From NCBI RefSeq assembly GCF_010692325.1, contig NZ_JAAHHW010000069.1, forward strand, positions 1-36,762: a stretch of DNA of 36,762 nt, given 5' to 3'. The notes under the pieces are model-generated. The model did not search any database. It saw only the letters and a program-made list of their open reading frames with translations, and had not been told where the DNA came from. The position numbers were made by a program, and so were the translations under genes. The first letter of the stretch is position 1. Each line of letters opens with the position of its first letter. Below are positions 16,928 to 25,643 of the stretch, one piece after another. This DNA comes from Moorena sp. SIO3I8. Its GTDB lineage: Bacteria > Cyanobacteriota > Cyanobacteriia > Cyanobacteriales > Coleofasciculaceae.

Positions 16928-17737
16928 TCAACGTAGCAAAGCATTCCAAGTAGCAGGACCAACAATGCCATCAGGTTCTAGTTTGAACTTGCGCTGAGCC
17001 GTTTGTACTGCGGCTTTCGTAACCTCTCCAAATACCCCATCTACTGTGGCTTTTAAAAAACCAAGAGATTTCAGTCGCCTCTGCAATTGCTGGACTGCTG
17101 GACCACGCATACCTTGTCGGAGAATTGGTAAGGTTATAGCGCTAGGCTTAGTTCTCTCAACAGTGACCGCATTGCCTGTTGTGGTAGTGCGATTACCAAA
17201 GCTAGTGCTGGTTGCTGGGGAGGAAGGGTTGGAACTAGTTGTGGTGGTTTGGGTAATAGCTTGTGTGATGGAAGGCGTCGGAAAGGATGAAGCTGAGATG
17301 CCATCAGAGGTGGTCGGGGGTCTTATACTTGCTGAGGGTAAGGGATTTGAAGTAGAGGTTGAGGATGTTGGATTGGGTGGGATGCTCGGAAACAGAAGAT
17401 TCCATTCAGCAGCTCCCATGATGCCATGGGGAGTCAAACCCGCTTCTTGCTGCAACTTGGAGACAGCCATCGCAGTATTATCTCCATAAAACCCATTTAC
17501 CTCTCCTGTGTAATACCCTAATAATTTAAGAACTGCTTGTAATTCAGATACTCTTTCCCCCTCACTACCAATATCGAGAGTTGGTCGGTTGATTTTGACT
17601 GGGGTAATTGCTTGAGCCAGTTTTGGGACAACGCCATTGGCTTCAAGGGCAACTGCTGGCAAGTTCCCTAAGCTAAGGGCTACTGATCCAAAGATAGTTA
17701 TACCGATGATGCTGTTAGTGGTGTGTATAGAATCCAT
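16928..17737 (-). CDS. exported protein with two peptidoglycan-binding domains
   Basis: A 269-residue protein with an N-terminal hydrophobic signal region (about 8-30, IIGITIFGSVALSLG) and two PG_binding_1 repeats. The first (about 55-115) has GSEGERVSELQAVLKLLGYY and later GIMGAAEWNLLF. The second (about 200-268) has GMRGPAVQQLQRRLKSLGFL and later GIVGPATWNALL. Between them lies an 80-residue linker made almost only of Ser, Thr, Pro and Asn. No catalytic domain is present. It probably binds the cell wall in the periplasm and may serve as a wall-associated structural or adaptor protein. Transcribed toward the PEP-CTERM gene. Confidence 0.9.
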   Translation of the reverse strand: MDSIHTTNSIIGITIFGSVALSLGNLPAVALEANGVVPKLAQAITPVKINRPTLDIGSEGERVSELQAVLKLLGYYTGEVNGFYGDNTAMAVSKLQQEAGLTPHGIMGAAEWNLLFPSIPPNPTSSTSTSNPLPSASIRPPTTSDGISASSFPTPSITQAITQTTTTSSNPSSPATSTSFGNRTTTTGNAVTVERTKPSAITLPILRQGMRGPAVQQLQRRLKSLGFLKATVDGVFGEVTKAAVQTAQRKFKLEPDGIVGPATWNALLR

Positions 17738-17820
17738 ATCTTTACAGCCAATTAAATCTTGTCACGACTTAATTTAACTTTATCGATTCAAGCGGATTTA
17801 TAGACAACAATATATTGAGA

Positions 17821-17852
17821 TCTCCCCCGGTTAAAAGGTAAAACACGGGAGA
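17821..17852 (-). terminator. possible terminator hairpin after the M16 gene pair
   Basis: TCTCCC (17821-17826) and GGGAGA (17847-17852) form a 6-bp stem with a 20-base loop, 26 bases after the stop of the second M16 gene in the direction of transcription. It is followed by AT-rich DNA but not by a clean run of T, so the assignment is weak. Confidence 0.35.
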
Positions 17853-17877
17853 GACCTCAAGTTTTTAGTTTGCTCTG

Positions 17878-19152
17878 TTAACCGAGGAAGTTGATTGCTT
17901 CAGCAGGTCCGACTAGAGAAATATAAGGTTCAATGAAATAACGATTAGCTGCTGCTTGAGCCATCTCTGGAGTAACCCTTGTCACATCCTGTTGAAACAG
18001 GGTATCAAACTCAACTCCTAGCCCGATCGTCTCATACCAGCCATAGACTTGAGCTAGCTGACCATTAGTTTGTTTACCTAGTGCATACTGACCAAGAAGC
18101 TTATTTTTGGCAACTTGCAATTCATCCTGACTCAGTTGTTGAGAACAAAGACGTTCCACTTCGGTAACCAGACCAACCAGTGCAGTTTCTGTATTTTCCG
18201 GTGCTGTCCCCATGTAGGCTATAAACGTAGAAGCCGACTGGCGTGTCGGAAACAATGCTGAGACATCATAGGCTAAACCCCGCTTTTCTCTGAGTTCTAC
18301 AAATAAGCGGCTAGAAAGACCATTCCCCAGGTAGGTATTCAGGAGTTTGAGGGTAGCAAAGTCAGCCTCTTGTACGGCTGAGGTAAGATAACCCAGCATC
18401 ACAATCGACTGCTGCGTCTCTTGGGCAGTAGTCACTTGGCAGGGTTGGGCAATGGGGGAGGGTAAGGAGGGTTTGCTCAGGGGTGTATCGGGAACTTGCC
18501 AATCCCCAAACACTTGCTCTACCTGCTTAATCGCATCTTCTGAGTTAATACGACCTGCAATACTAATTATTAGGTTATCAGGGCGGAAATAAGTCTGATG
18601 ATAGTGTTCTAAGTCAGCTCGACCCAGTGTAGATACGGTAGCTTCTTCTCCCAACACTGAGAAGCCATAGGGATGGTCTTGATACATTGCCTGTCGCAAT
18701 TGCTTATAGGCAATGTTAAAGGGTTGCTCCTGTTGGGCACGAATAGTTTGAATGGTTAGGTACCTCTCTAGGTCTACCTCAGCATCTGGGAAACTAGGCG
18801 ATCGCAAAATCTGCCCTGCTAGCTGTAACATTTCAAACCAGTCAGCTGCAACGGTTTTCAGGGAGAGTAGAAAATAATCGTTAGCCGCATCAGCACCAAG
18901 TTGAGCCCCCATAGACTCGACCCGTTCGGCAATGTCTATAGAGGATAAGTCTTGGGTTCCCTTGGTCATAACTGCTGAGACGAGGTGAGATAGCCCAGCT
19001 TGGTTTGGTGGATCGAACTGACTACCTGCCTGAATAAATAGACGGCTGGCAATGATATCAGCAGCAGCATTTTCAACTACTATCACCACGATGCCATTAT
19101 CTAGCACTGTGCGATGGATATTCTGTTGTTGCTTTAGTGTGATATTAGGCAT
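17878..19152 (-). CDS. M16 family peptidase-like protein, inactive partner subunit
   Basis: A 424-residue protein of the insulinase/pitrilysin fold. The zinc motif HxxEH is lost: the matching place reads AGLSHLVSAVMTKGT (H56, then L, V, S, A). The substrate-grip segment with the Arg-Tyr pair is kept (SSRLFVELREKRGLAYDVSA). In two-gene M16B systems one subunit has the zinc site and the other this R/Y pair, and together they form a closed chamber. The upstream gene on the same strand is the zinc-bearing subunit. Conservation of the fold with loss of the metal site therefore means a partner role and not decay. No signal peptide is evident. Confidence 0.92.
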   Translation of the reverse strand: MPNITLKQQQNIHRTVLDNGIVVIVVENAAADIIASRLFIQAGSQFDPPNQAGLSHLVSAVMTKGTQDLSSIDIAERVESMGAQLGADAANDYFLLSLKTVAADWFEMLQLAGQILRSPSFPDAEVDLERYLTIQTIRAQQEQPFNIAYKQLRQAMYQDHPYGFSVLGEEATVSTLGRADLEHYHQTYFRPDNLIISIAGRINSEDAIKQVEQVFGDWQVPDTPLSKPSLPSPIAQPCQVTTAQETQQSIVMLGYLTSAVQEADFATLKLLNTYLGNGLSSRLFVELREKRGLAYDVSALFPTRQSASTFIAYMGTAPENTETALVGLVTEVERLCSQQLSQDELQVAKNKLLGQYALGKQTNGQLAQVYGWYETIGLGVEFDTLFQQDVTRVTPEMAQAAANRYFIEPYISLVGPAEAINFLG

Positions 19153-19295
19153 GATAGTCTTAAGTCTTAGGCTTGATAGTCTTAGGTTTTAGGCAATTTT
19201 CAATTTTCAAAATTTCAATGCACGAATTTGTACTTTTACTACATGCCTTTGTGAATAGTTACCACCTTTAATTAGTTCCGATATAAGCTATCCTG

Positions 19296-19385
19296 TTGAG
19301 GATTGTGATAGCTCAGGCGATAGGTATAAAGATACAGTATCAGCTAATAAGTGCATTACGTCTAAAGATGTCAGCTTTTGAATCT
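19296..19385 (-). pseudogene. degenerate second copy of the 3' end of the active M16 gene
   Basis: These 90 bases align with the end of the active M16 gene at 19427-19511. Shared stretches include TTGAGGATTGTGATAGC, AAGTGCATTACGTC and AGCTTTTGAATCT, offset by about 130 bases. On the minus strand the copy reads IQKLTSLDVMHL and then YLSPELSQSSTG-stop, against IQKLTANDVMHLAQRYLSPHRYAITILNNID in the real gene. It is a diverged remnant, from a tandem duplication or from a lost second M16 gene. It fills most of the 261-bp gap between the two M16 genes. Confidence 0.75.
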
Positions 19386-19413
19386 AAAAATGAGTGACGA
19401 TTTCAGCTATACT

Positions 19414-20700
19414 TTAATCTATATTATTGAGGATTGTGATAGCATAGCGATGAGGAGAAAGATACCGCTGGGCTAAGTGCATTACGTCATTAGCTGTTAG
19501 CTTTTGAATCTCAATCGGATAACTATAGGCTGCTTCTGCTGTAGCAATAATGTTGTAGTAACCATACAAACCAGCAAGTTGACCAGCAGATTCTGTGGAA
19601 AAAATATAGTCGTTATAGAGCTGACGTTGACAGCGTTTGATTTCTGTGGTTGACACTGGTGTCTGTTGCAATTGCCACAGGTGTTCCCTAATTATTGCTT
19701 CTACCTGTTCTAGGTACTCGGGTTCTAGGTAGGCGGTAATAGTAAACAAACTCGAATCACGCTGTAGAGAGAAGCTACTACCAATGTCTTGCACTAATTG
19801 TTTCTCTTCCCTTAATTCTCTTACCAAGCGAGAAGAGCGTCCATCAGCCAGGAGCACAGAGAGTAAATCCAAACCACAAGCATCCCCAAGCTGATCTATC
19901 CCTGGTCCGTGCCAAGCCATCAATAGACGTGAGTGCTCCAGGCGAGGCAAGTTTAGTTCCTGACGCCTAATTCCGATAAATGGTGGTTCAGCTATCACCT
20001 CTGGTTTAGGACAATCAGTGGTGGAAGCAAAATCTTGAAATGACTGGTTAACTATAGTTAATGCTGATTCTTGGTCAATATCACCTACAATCACCACAGT
20101 CATATTTTCCGGCTGGTAATGGCATTGGTGGAAACAGCGCATTTGTTGGGGAGAGTGAGCCATCAAATCCGCTTCAGTACCCAGAATCGGTCTGCCATAG
20201 GGGTGACGTTGGTAAACGCTCTCAGAAAGAGCCTGAAATCCAACCCAATCAGGATTATCGTAGCTGCCACGAATTTCTTCTAACACCACACACCGTTCCC
20301 GGACAAATTCTTCTTCAGGAATAGCAGGATGCAAGAGTAATTCTGCCAAGGGAGGCAGGGTGTGTTTTAAGTACTCAGAAGCACTGGTTACGAAAAAATG
20401 AGCAAAGTCATGGCTAGTAGCGGCATTCGTTACACCACCGTGGCTTTCAATCACATAGTCAAACACACCAGGAGCAATGGTCTCGGTGCCTTTAAAAATC
20501 ATGTGTTCCAAGAAGTGAGCCATGCCATACAATTCTTCTGGTTCTGCGATCGCACCAGCACCAACCCACACATCCGCCACTACTACTGGTGTAGCGCTTA
20601 GGTATTGATGAATGACATTCAAGCCATTGGTCAGTTTGAAAACACTAGCAGGAAACTTTACTTGAGGTAGGGGCTCAGATAACAATGCTTCTAATCTCAA
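19414..20700 (-). CDS. M16 family zinc peptidase, active subunit
   Basis: A 428-residue insulinase/pitrilysin-type peptidase. The inverted zinc motif is intact: GMAHFLEHMIFKGT, with H62, E65 and H66. The third ligand lies in RERCVVLEEIRGSYDNP (E141 or E142). YQRHPYGRPILGTEADL and the C-terminal half SSRLVRELREEKQLVQDIG are family typical. It should act as a heterodimer with the inactive subunit encoded 261 bases downstream, degrading short peptides in the cytosol or periplasm. No export signal is seen. The last 30 residues are duplicated in degenerate form in the downstream gap. Confidence 0.94.
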   Translation of the reverse strand: MRLEALLSEPLPQVKFPASVFKLTNGLNVIHQYLSATPVVVADVWVGAGAIAEPEELYGMAHFLEHMIFKGTETIAPGVFDYVIESHGGVTNAATSHDFAHFFVTSASEYLKHTLPPLAELLLHPAIPEEEFVRERCVVLEEIRGSYDNPDWVGFQALSESVYQRHPYGRPILGTEADLMAHSPQQMRCFHQCHYQPENMTVVIVGDIDQESALTIVNQSFQDFASTTDCPKPEVIAEPPFIGIRRQELNLPRLEHSRLLMAWHGPGIDQLGDACGLDLLSVLLADGRSSRLVRELREEKQLVQDIGSSFSLQRDSSLFTITAYLEPEYLEQVEAIIREHLWQLQQTPVSTTEIKRCQRQLYNDYIFSTESAGQLAGLYGYYNIIATAEAAYSYPIEIQKLTANDVMHLAQRYLSPHRYAITILNNID

Positions 20701-20788
20701 TGTGTAACTTTTTACATGATATTACTTAACGTTAATTTTGATTAACCCAGTGTTAAAGATCATGATTACTACTTCACACTTCCCTAAA

Positions 20789-22237
20789 CTAAGTCCCAGG
20801 ACTGTGTACCTGAATCAGAGCCCCGTCAGCGGTATAGATTTCCATAGGGATATCGGAATTATAGCTAATCCCTTTGAGGGCATCTTCTAAAGTCAATACG
20901 TGATTGACGATGCCAGCGTGAGCCTCTACATCACCTCTGACTTGAGCCGTAATGGCTGTTTGTCTGACCTGATACATATAAGTAGGTGTTAATTCTACTT
21001 TAATCAGACTTTCATCAATGGTGTAATTACAAACTCGAGTTTCCCCAGTACAGATTTGTTCAAGATCACCACCAATTTGTTTTAACTTTACCTGCAACTG
21101 CAACTTGCTTTGAACTGCCTTAAGGGCGTTTTGATAAGGCTCAATTAAAGACTGTGCATTTTTGTGGTAGTACGTAGAGTTTGGAACTTGCTTCACGTAA
21201 GTTAAAGCGTTGCGCCAATGAATCGCAGCCACCGACCATTGCTGCTTTCCCTGAGCTTTTTGAGCCAACTGAGCCAAACGTAGTCCCTGATTGTAGGCGT
21301 TGGTAGCAATTTTTTCCTGGGTTTTGCGATCGCGCGCCCTGGCCAGATTATTTTTATAGAATTCCTCCAGTCGTTGCTTGTCCTCTTCAACGGTTGTTCC
21401 TTTAGGAATTTTGTTCAGACGGTCTAATGCGGTTTTCCAAGTACTATAGACTAGTTGCCATTCCTCTAAAGTCTGGGCTACACCCTGACGAGCTTGGGCA
21501 ATCTGAGCCGCTTTCTTAGCTGCTTTCATAATCTGATTACCCTGTCTTTCTTTGAGTAATCGCCGATTAACTTCCTCTAAATTGACCTTATATAGCTTAA
21601 TTTTATGTTGCGCTATAGCATTCAGGCTACTCTCCTTAGGCATTTGTTCAAGGCGGGCAATTGCCTCTCGCCACAGTTTTTGAATTGCTATCCACTTTGA
21701 TGCCTTATGGGGAGGATTTTTCCCTTTATGACCTGCCCTAGCCGCCATTTGCATGGCTGTCACTAACTGATCTAGGTCTTTACCTCTGACTTGATAGGCT
21801 TGAAGCAACTCTTGTGCTGTGTCATGCTTCATTGACCAAAACGGAATTGCTTTGAGTGCTTCAATCGCTGTCTTTAATTGCTTCTGAGCTTCGAGAATCT
21901 CCTTTCCCGATTTGGGTTTTTTCAGGGTGTCTGCTGACTTTTTACTCAATAGCTGAGCTTCATTCAGTGAACTACAAGACCCAAATACGCAGGGACGGGT
22001 AAAAACATAAAAGCCGCCGGTTAAAAATACTAAACCCAATCCCATGCCCACCACCACCAACAAAAGAAACGTACTTTTAGAATTTCCTTCATGGGGTTGT
22101 AGTGTTTCAGGGAATGGCTCATCGGTTTGAGCCTCGGGATCAGAAAGTGGTTCGTCCCAAGGGTGGGCTGCAACGTCAGAATCCATTGATTGATCGTTGC
22201 TTTGGTTAGACTCAGGGGTTAACTGGTTAGAATCCAT
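20789..22237 (-). CDS. single-pass membrane protein with repeated alpha-helical segments, function unknown
   Basis: Using the ATG at 22237 the protein has 482 residues; a TTG 11 codons upstream is also in frame but less likely. After an acidic N-terminal tail of about 50 residues comes one membrane helix (STFLLLVVVGMGLGLVFLTGG), a Cys-containing patch (RPCVFGSCSS), then a long Lys/Gln/Ala-rich helical region. A motif of the kind W-x-x-A-(I/L)-x-x-L-x-x-(I/M/V)-P recurs four times (KTAIEALKAIPFW, REAIARLEQMPK, KTALDRLNKIPK, RNALTYVKQVPN), TPR-like with about 90-residue spacing. A compact C-terminal domain of about 95 residues follows. I recognise no enzyme. The repeats suggest a scaffold on the outer face of the plasma membrane (inference). 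Confidence 0.75.
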   Translation of the reverse strand: MDSNQLTPESNQSNDQSMDSDVAAHPWDEPLSDPEAQTDEPFPETLQPHEGNSKSTFLLLVVVGMGLGLVFLTGGFYVFTRPCVFGSCSSLNEAQLLSKKSADTLKKPKSGKEILEAQKQLKTAIEALKAIPFWSMKHDTAQELLQAYQVRGKDLDQLVTAMQMAARAGHKGKNPPHKASKWIAIQKLWREAIARLEQMPKESSLNAIAQHKIKLYKVNLEEVNRRLLKERQGNQIMKAAKKAAQIAQARQGVAQTLEEWQLVYSTWKTALDRLNKIPKGTTVEEDKQRLEEFYKNNLARARDRKTQEKIATNAYNQGLRLAQLAQKAQGKQQWSVAAIHWRNALTYVKQVPNSTYYHKNAQSLIEPYQNALKAVQSKLQLQVKLKQIGGDLEQICTGETRVCNYTIDESLIKVELTPTYMYQVRQTAITAQVRGDVEAHAGIVNHVLTLEDALKGISYNSDIPMEIYTADGALIQVHSPGT

Positions 22238-22774
22238 TGCCTGTAGCAGGAGCAAAGCCAGAGATACCAAAAAAGGTACCTAATCTTAACCCAAAATATC
22301 CTCCTATGCTTCCAGTGGTTAGGCAGGAATTGGTGAGATATCAAGCCAACAGTGACGAATTATAGCGGTTAGGGGGAAATTATGAAGAATCAAAGAAGCA
22401 AGGAGTGACATCCTCCGACACCGTCATCTTTGATTGGGTCTAGACTTCCAACCTTACGATTAGACATGCCAAGATCCGCACTTATCTAGAACCATCAACA
22501 AACAGCTACCGTGATCTGGCTGCGGCGGTGATCTGGAGTTATCAACTATTGACTTCTATCATAGATTAATAACTTAGTGATGGCGTTTAAAGCGATCGAC
22601 ACCTGCTTCCCTTCTACCTATTCTACCTAGGGGCTACTGGGGGAATAATTTTCCTGTTTTTAATAACCAATTTCAGGCCGCTTCAGCTGGCAGACACTTT
22701 CACGGAAGTGTTTCTACAGCATGGACCAAGTGGCAAAAGATTTGAAATGTCGTGCTTAGGATTGTTCGCGAATC
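22238..22774. other. gene-free region between divergent genes
   Basis: No convincing coding frame in either strand. A small hairpin (ACACTT, loop TCACGG, AAGTGT) lies at 22694-22711, about 60 bases before the SucC-like start, and could be part of its leader. Near 22405 the words AAGGAGTGACATCCTCC form a short stem of a kind I associate with ends of IS200/IS605-type elements, but no transposase is present. Confidence 0.4.
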
Positions 22775-24085
22775 ATGCATCTACTAGAATACCAGGCTAA
22801 AGAATTATTCCGTGAGATTGGCATTCCGGTTTTGCCTGCTCAACGCATTGACCATCCTACCGACATCAAGGGATTACAGATTCCCTATCCGGTGGTGCTC
22901 AAATCTCAAGTATCTACTTATGGAGACAACCCAGCTCGTCGCATCCGGTGTGTAGAGAATACCATCGATGCGATCGCAGCAGCTAGGGCAATTTTCAAAC
23001 TCCCGATTCTGGGTAAGCATCCTCAAGTGCTGCTAGCAGAATCCCGTTACAATGCTGAACAAGAATTTTATCTAGCCGTGTTCCTAGACTACAACTTGGC
23101 CCGTCCTGTGCTATTTGGTTCTTCCCAAGGGCGTATGGACACCAAAGCCTTGATCACCGATATGCAAAAGGTTGTGGTCGAGCAAAACTTTTCACCCTTC
23201 TATGGGCGGCGTCTTGCCATCAAAATGGGACTTCATGGTAACCTGATTGAGTCAGTGAGTGGGATTATTAATAAAATGTACCAACTTTTTGTCCAAAAAG
23301 ATTTGGACATAGTGGAAATTAATCCCCTCGGTGTTAGCCCGACTGGTGAACTCATGGCTCTTGATGGCAGGATTGCTATCAACGACAAGGCTCTGAGACG
23401 TCATCAGGATTTGATCAACTTGACATCGACCATGGCTGACAGTGGATTTTACCAAGAGATGCCCACTAACTCAAGCCATAATTTCAATGGTTGTGATCTC
23501 AAAGGTCGTGATCTCAAAGGCAACATCGGGATTATATGCAACAGCATGTGTCTAGCTGCAACAACAGTTGATCTGGTATACCAAGCAAAGGGTAAACCAA
23601 GACAGTGTCATCTCGTTCCAACTATCAACTCTAACCAATACTGGCCAATAACCCCTGCTGCCATAGAGGAACTGCAAGAGGCTTTGCGAGAACTAACCAC
23701 ATCCGAAGGGATTAAAGTGGTCTTAGTGAATATCTTGAGCAATAGGGCTACCAGCAATGCCGCAGCTGAGATGATTGCCAACTATCTACTGTCTCAAAGT
23801 TGGGAAACAGCTGTACTCAATTCAGAGAACCAGGAGCAAAATTCCACCAGTCATCCCCTTAGCTCCCTTCACCAAGACCTGTTATCTAAGGGCAAATCTC
23901 CTGGATCAGCCTCTGGGATTGAGAGACCTCACCTTGTGATCCGTTTAGTTGGGACAAATTTTCACTCGATTCAACAGCGTTTGGCTCAGCTCCCGGTACA
24001 CTTTACAGACAATTTAGATGAGGCAGTCAAGCAAGCTGTATCTCTTGCCAAGAAGGGGTCACGACGTCCTAACCTAGTCAGCTAG
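22775..24085 (+). CDS. SucC-like succinyl-CoA synthetase beta subunit homologue, active-site loops altered
   Basis: A 436-residue protein with the SucC layout: N-terminal ATP-grasp domain (MHLLEYQAKELFREIGIPV), the Mg2+-binding motifs VEINPLGVSP (about E181, N183) and LMALDGRI (D197), and a C-terminal flavodoxin-like ligase domain from LKGNIGIICNSMC. Succinyl-CoA synthetase joins succinate and CoA using ATP or GTP. The glycine-rich loops that hold phosphate in E. coli SucC are changed: GGAGLAMGT is NSMCLAATT, DVGGGA is VPTINS, and NIFGGIVRCD is NILSNRATSN. An insert of about 40 polar residues lies near 350-385. With the similarly altered partner downstream, a standard succinyl-CoA synthetase reaction is doubtful. 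Confidence 0.8.
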   Translation: MHLLEYQAKELFREIGIPVLPAQRIDHPTDIKGLQIPYPVVLKSQVSTYGDNPARRIRCVENTIDAIAAARAIFKLPILGKHPQVLLAESRYNAEQEFYLAVFLDYNLARPVLFGSSQGRMDTKALITDMQKVVVEQNFSPFYGRRLAIKMGLHGNLIESVSGIINKMYQLFVQKDLDIVEINPLGVSPTGELMALDGRIAINDKALRRHQDLINLTSTMADSGFYQEMPTNSSHNFNGCDLKGRDLKGNIGIICNSMCLAATTVDLVYQAKGKPRQCHLVPTINSNQYWPITPAAIEELQEALRELTTSEGIKVVLVNILSNRATSNAAAEMIANYLLSQSWETAVLNSENQEQNSTSHPLSSLHQDLLSKGKSPGSASGIERPHLVIRLVGTNFHSIQQRLAQLPVHFTDNLDEAVKQAVSLAKKGSRRPNLVS

Positions 24086-24163
24086 CTGAGTGCGTCAGTG
24101 CTCAGTTACGATTCTTTTGTTCCTTATCCTTTTTGATTAGCCAGAGTCTTCTGGCAACTCAAA

Positions 24164-24203
24164 ATGATCAATGATCATTGATCATTGATCATTGACCAAT
24201 GAC
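24164..24203. repeat. heptanucleotide tandem repeat (TGATCAT type) before the SucD-like gene
   Basis: Consecutive copies of ATTGATC/ATGATCA run directly into ATGACCAATGACAAAC and the start region of the next gene. The unit is itself palindromic (TGATCA), so the tract can fold into a hairpin that could mask the ribosome site. Confidence 0.8.
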
Positions 24204-24212
24204 AAACAACAA

Positions 24213-25136
24213 ATGACTAAGGATCAATCACCAATTAACTTGAGCAGCGATAGCAAAGTCCTAGTACAAGGTATTACACAACCCTTAGGTTTGTACTACG
24301 CTGCCCGGATGAAAGCCTATGGCACCAATGTCGTAGCCGGAGTTAGTACTGGTCAGGGAGGGCAAACCTTACATGGCATTCCTGTATTTGATTTAGTAGA
24401 GCAGGCTTGCCATCATGTCGAAGCTGTAGACACAACCATTATTTTTGAAGAATCTTACCAGGTCAAAGATGCTGCCTTGGAAGCGATAGATGCTGGGATA
24501 GGGCAAATTATTCTAGTGACTGGTGGTATTCCTCCCTTGGATATGGTAGAATTGATAGCTATTGCCCAAGCTACTAAGACAATTATTCTTGGTCCGAGCA
24601 GTTCTGGAATTATTGTTCCAGGAAAAGTTTTGCTAGGGACTCACGAAAGTGAATTTTACACCCCTGGCTCAGTGGGATTAATTACCCGTGGTAGTTATCT
24701 GATCTACGAAGTGGCTTTTGGCTTAACTCAAGCCAACCTAGGACAGTCAATCGCGATTAACCTTGGCAGTGAAGCAATTGTTGGTTCTTCGTTTAGCTAT
24801 TGGCTGGAGGTTTTGGAAAAAGATAAAGCTACAAACGTTATTGTCCTAGTTGATCAGACTGGTGGCGGCTACGAAGACGTGGCCGCCGCTGCCTATATAG
24901 CCCAGGAAATCCATAAACCAGTGATTTCCTACATTGCAGGACGTTATACACCAGAGACACAACTAATTAGTAACCCTAGTGCTATGCTATCGACTCACCT
25001 ACCAGAGGCTATGAGTAATATGACTAAAGTGTCTACGGCACAGGGAAAAGTGGCAGTATTTAAGCAAGGGAGAATCCCAGTAGCCGAACGCCCTTCCCAA
25101 ATTCCCATCTTGGTTCAAAAGGCTCTCGAGCATTGA
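24213..25136 (+). CDS. SucD-like succinyl-CoA synthetase alpha subunit homologue, catalytic histidine missing
   Basis: The SucD fold is clear: KVLVQGITQPLGLYYAARMKAYG and VVAGVSTGQGGQTLHGIPVF form the CoA-binding Rossmann domain, and ILVTGGIPPLDM follows. However the CoA/phosphate motif GPNCPG is GPSSSG, SRSGTLTYE is TRGSYLIYE, and the phospho-histidine loop (GHAGA in E. coli, after YIAG) reads SNPSA, putting Asn at the His position. Without the histidine the usual phosphate relay cannot work. Numbering from the TTG at 24192 adds MTNDKQQ, which is encoded by repeat DNA, so ATG 24213 is preferred. It follows the SucC-like gene by 127 bases and surely forms a complex with it. Confidence 0.8.
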   Translation: MTKDQSPINLSSDSKVLVQGITQPLGLYYAARMKAYGTNVVAGVSTGQGGQTLHGIPVFDLVEQACHHVEAVDTTIIFEESYQVKDAALEAIDAGIGQIILVTGGIPPLDMVELIAIAQATKTIILGPSSSGIIVPGKVLLGTHESEFYTPGSVGLITRGSYLIYEVAFGLTQANLGQSIAINLGSEAIVGSSFSYWLEVLEKDKATNVIVLVDQTGGGYEDVAAAAYIAQEIHKPVISYIAGRYTPETQLISNPSAMLSTHLPEAMSNMTKVSTAQGKVAVFKQGRIPVAERPSQIPILVQKALEH

Positions 25137-25230
25137 CAGGCATTGATTCGCCACCCCATTACCCATTGGTCGGATTTACATCATACTTTGCATACTACAA
25201 ACTGACATGGGTAATGTGGGTTATAACCGG

Positions 25231-25279
25231 TAACCTACAACCTACAACCTACAACCTTTAACCTACAACTTTTAACCTT
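25231..25279. repeat. heptanucleotide tandem repeat (CCTACAA type)
   Basis: Copies of AACCTAC/AACCTTT run from 25231 to 25279 in the 315-bp gene-free region after the SucD-like gene (25137-25451). Apart from this repeat I see nothing coding there. Confidence 0.85.
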
Positions 25280-25451
25280 GTTAAGCCTAGTTTTTTGCAA
25301 AGTATCGTTAAGCGGGCTGGAATTTGGTTGAGATTGTTTACTAGAAAACAATCCTTTGGAAATAAATCGATAAAATAGAGGATGTAGGGTTTATGATAAG
25401 ACCCAACTAATCGTCGTTTTCAACTGACCTAGTTTAAATTTCAATTAATTT

Positions 25452-25643
25452 ATGGAACTTAGTGGCTCATCTGCCAACTCTTCTGACCCTCACCCATATA
25501 GATGGGCAGAAGTCTTGGGTACGGTAATTGCGCTGTTGACCTTAACATTACCTTTGTTGATCATCGCTTACTACTCTTCTTCAAATAACTACGTTAATGT
25601 TTTGCCACAACCCACCTACTCGCCTACGAGATTAGAAAATTGA
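25452..25643 (+). CDS. small single-pass membrane protein, function unknown
   Basis: A 63-residue frame starts MELSGSSANSSDPHPYRWAEV. It has one strong membrane helix (about 22-41, LGTVIALLTLTLPLLIIAYYS) and a short polar tail with NVLPQPTYSPTR. The balanced codon use and clean helix make it more likely real than chance, and I vaguely recall similar short cyanobacterial proteins, but no role is known to me. No clear ribosome site precedes the ATG. Confidence 0.6.
   Translation: MELSGSSANSSDPHPYRWAEVLGTVIALLTLTLPLLIIAYYSSSNNYVNVLPQPTYSPTRLEN

Noticed and set aside
16750-16971. 73-aa minus-strand frame with hydrophobic ends
   Set aside because: It runs through a GC-rich palindromic repeat and overlaps the end of the peptidoglycan-binding gene in another frame. 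No family resemblance.
17878-19152. M16 gene without zinc motif considered as a pseudogene
   Set aside because: The frame is full-length, the R/Y substrate-binding segment is kept, and an active partner lies upstream. This is the normal two-subunit arrangement.
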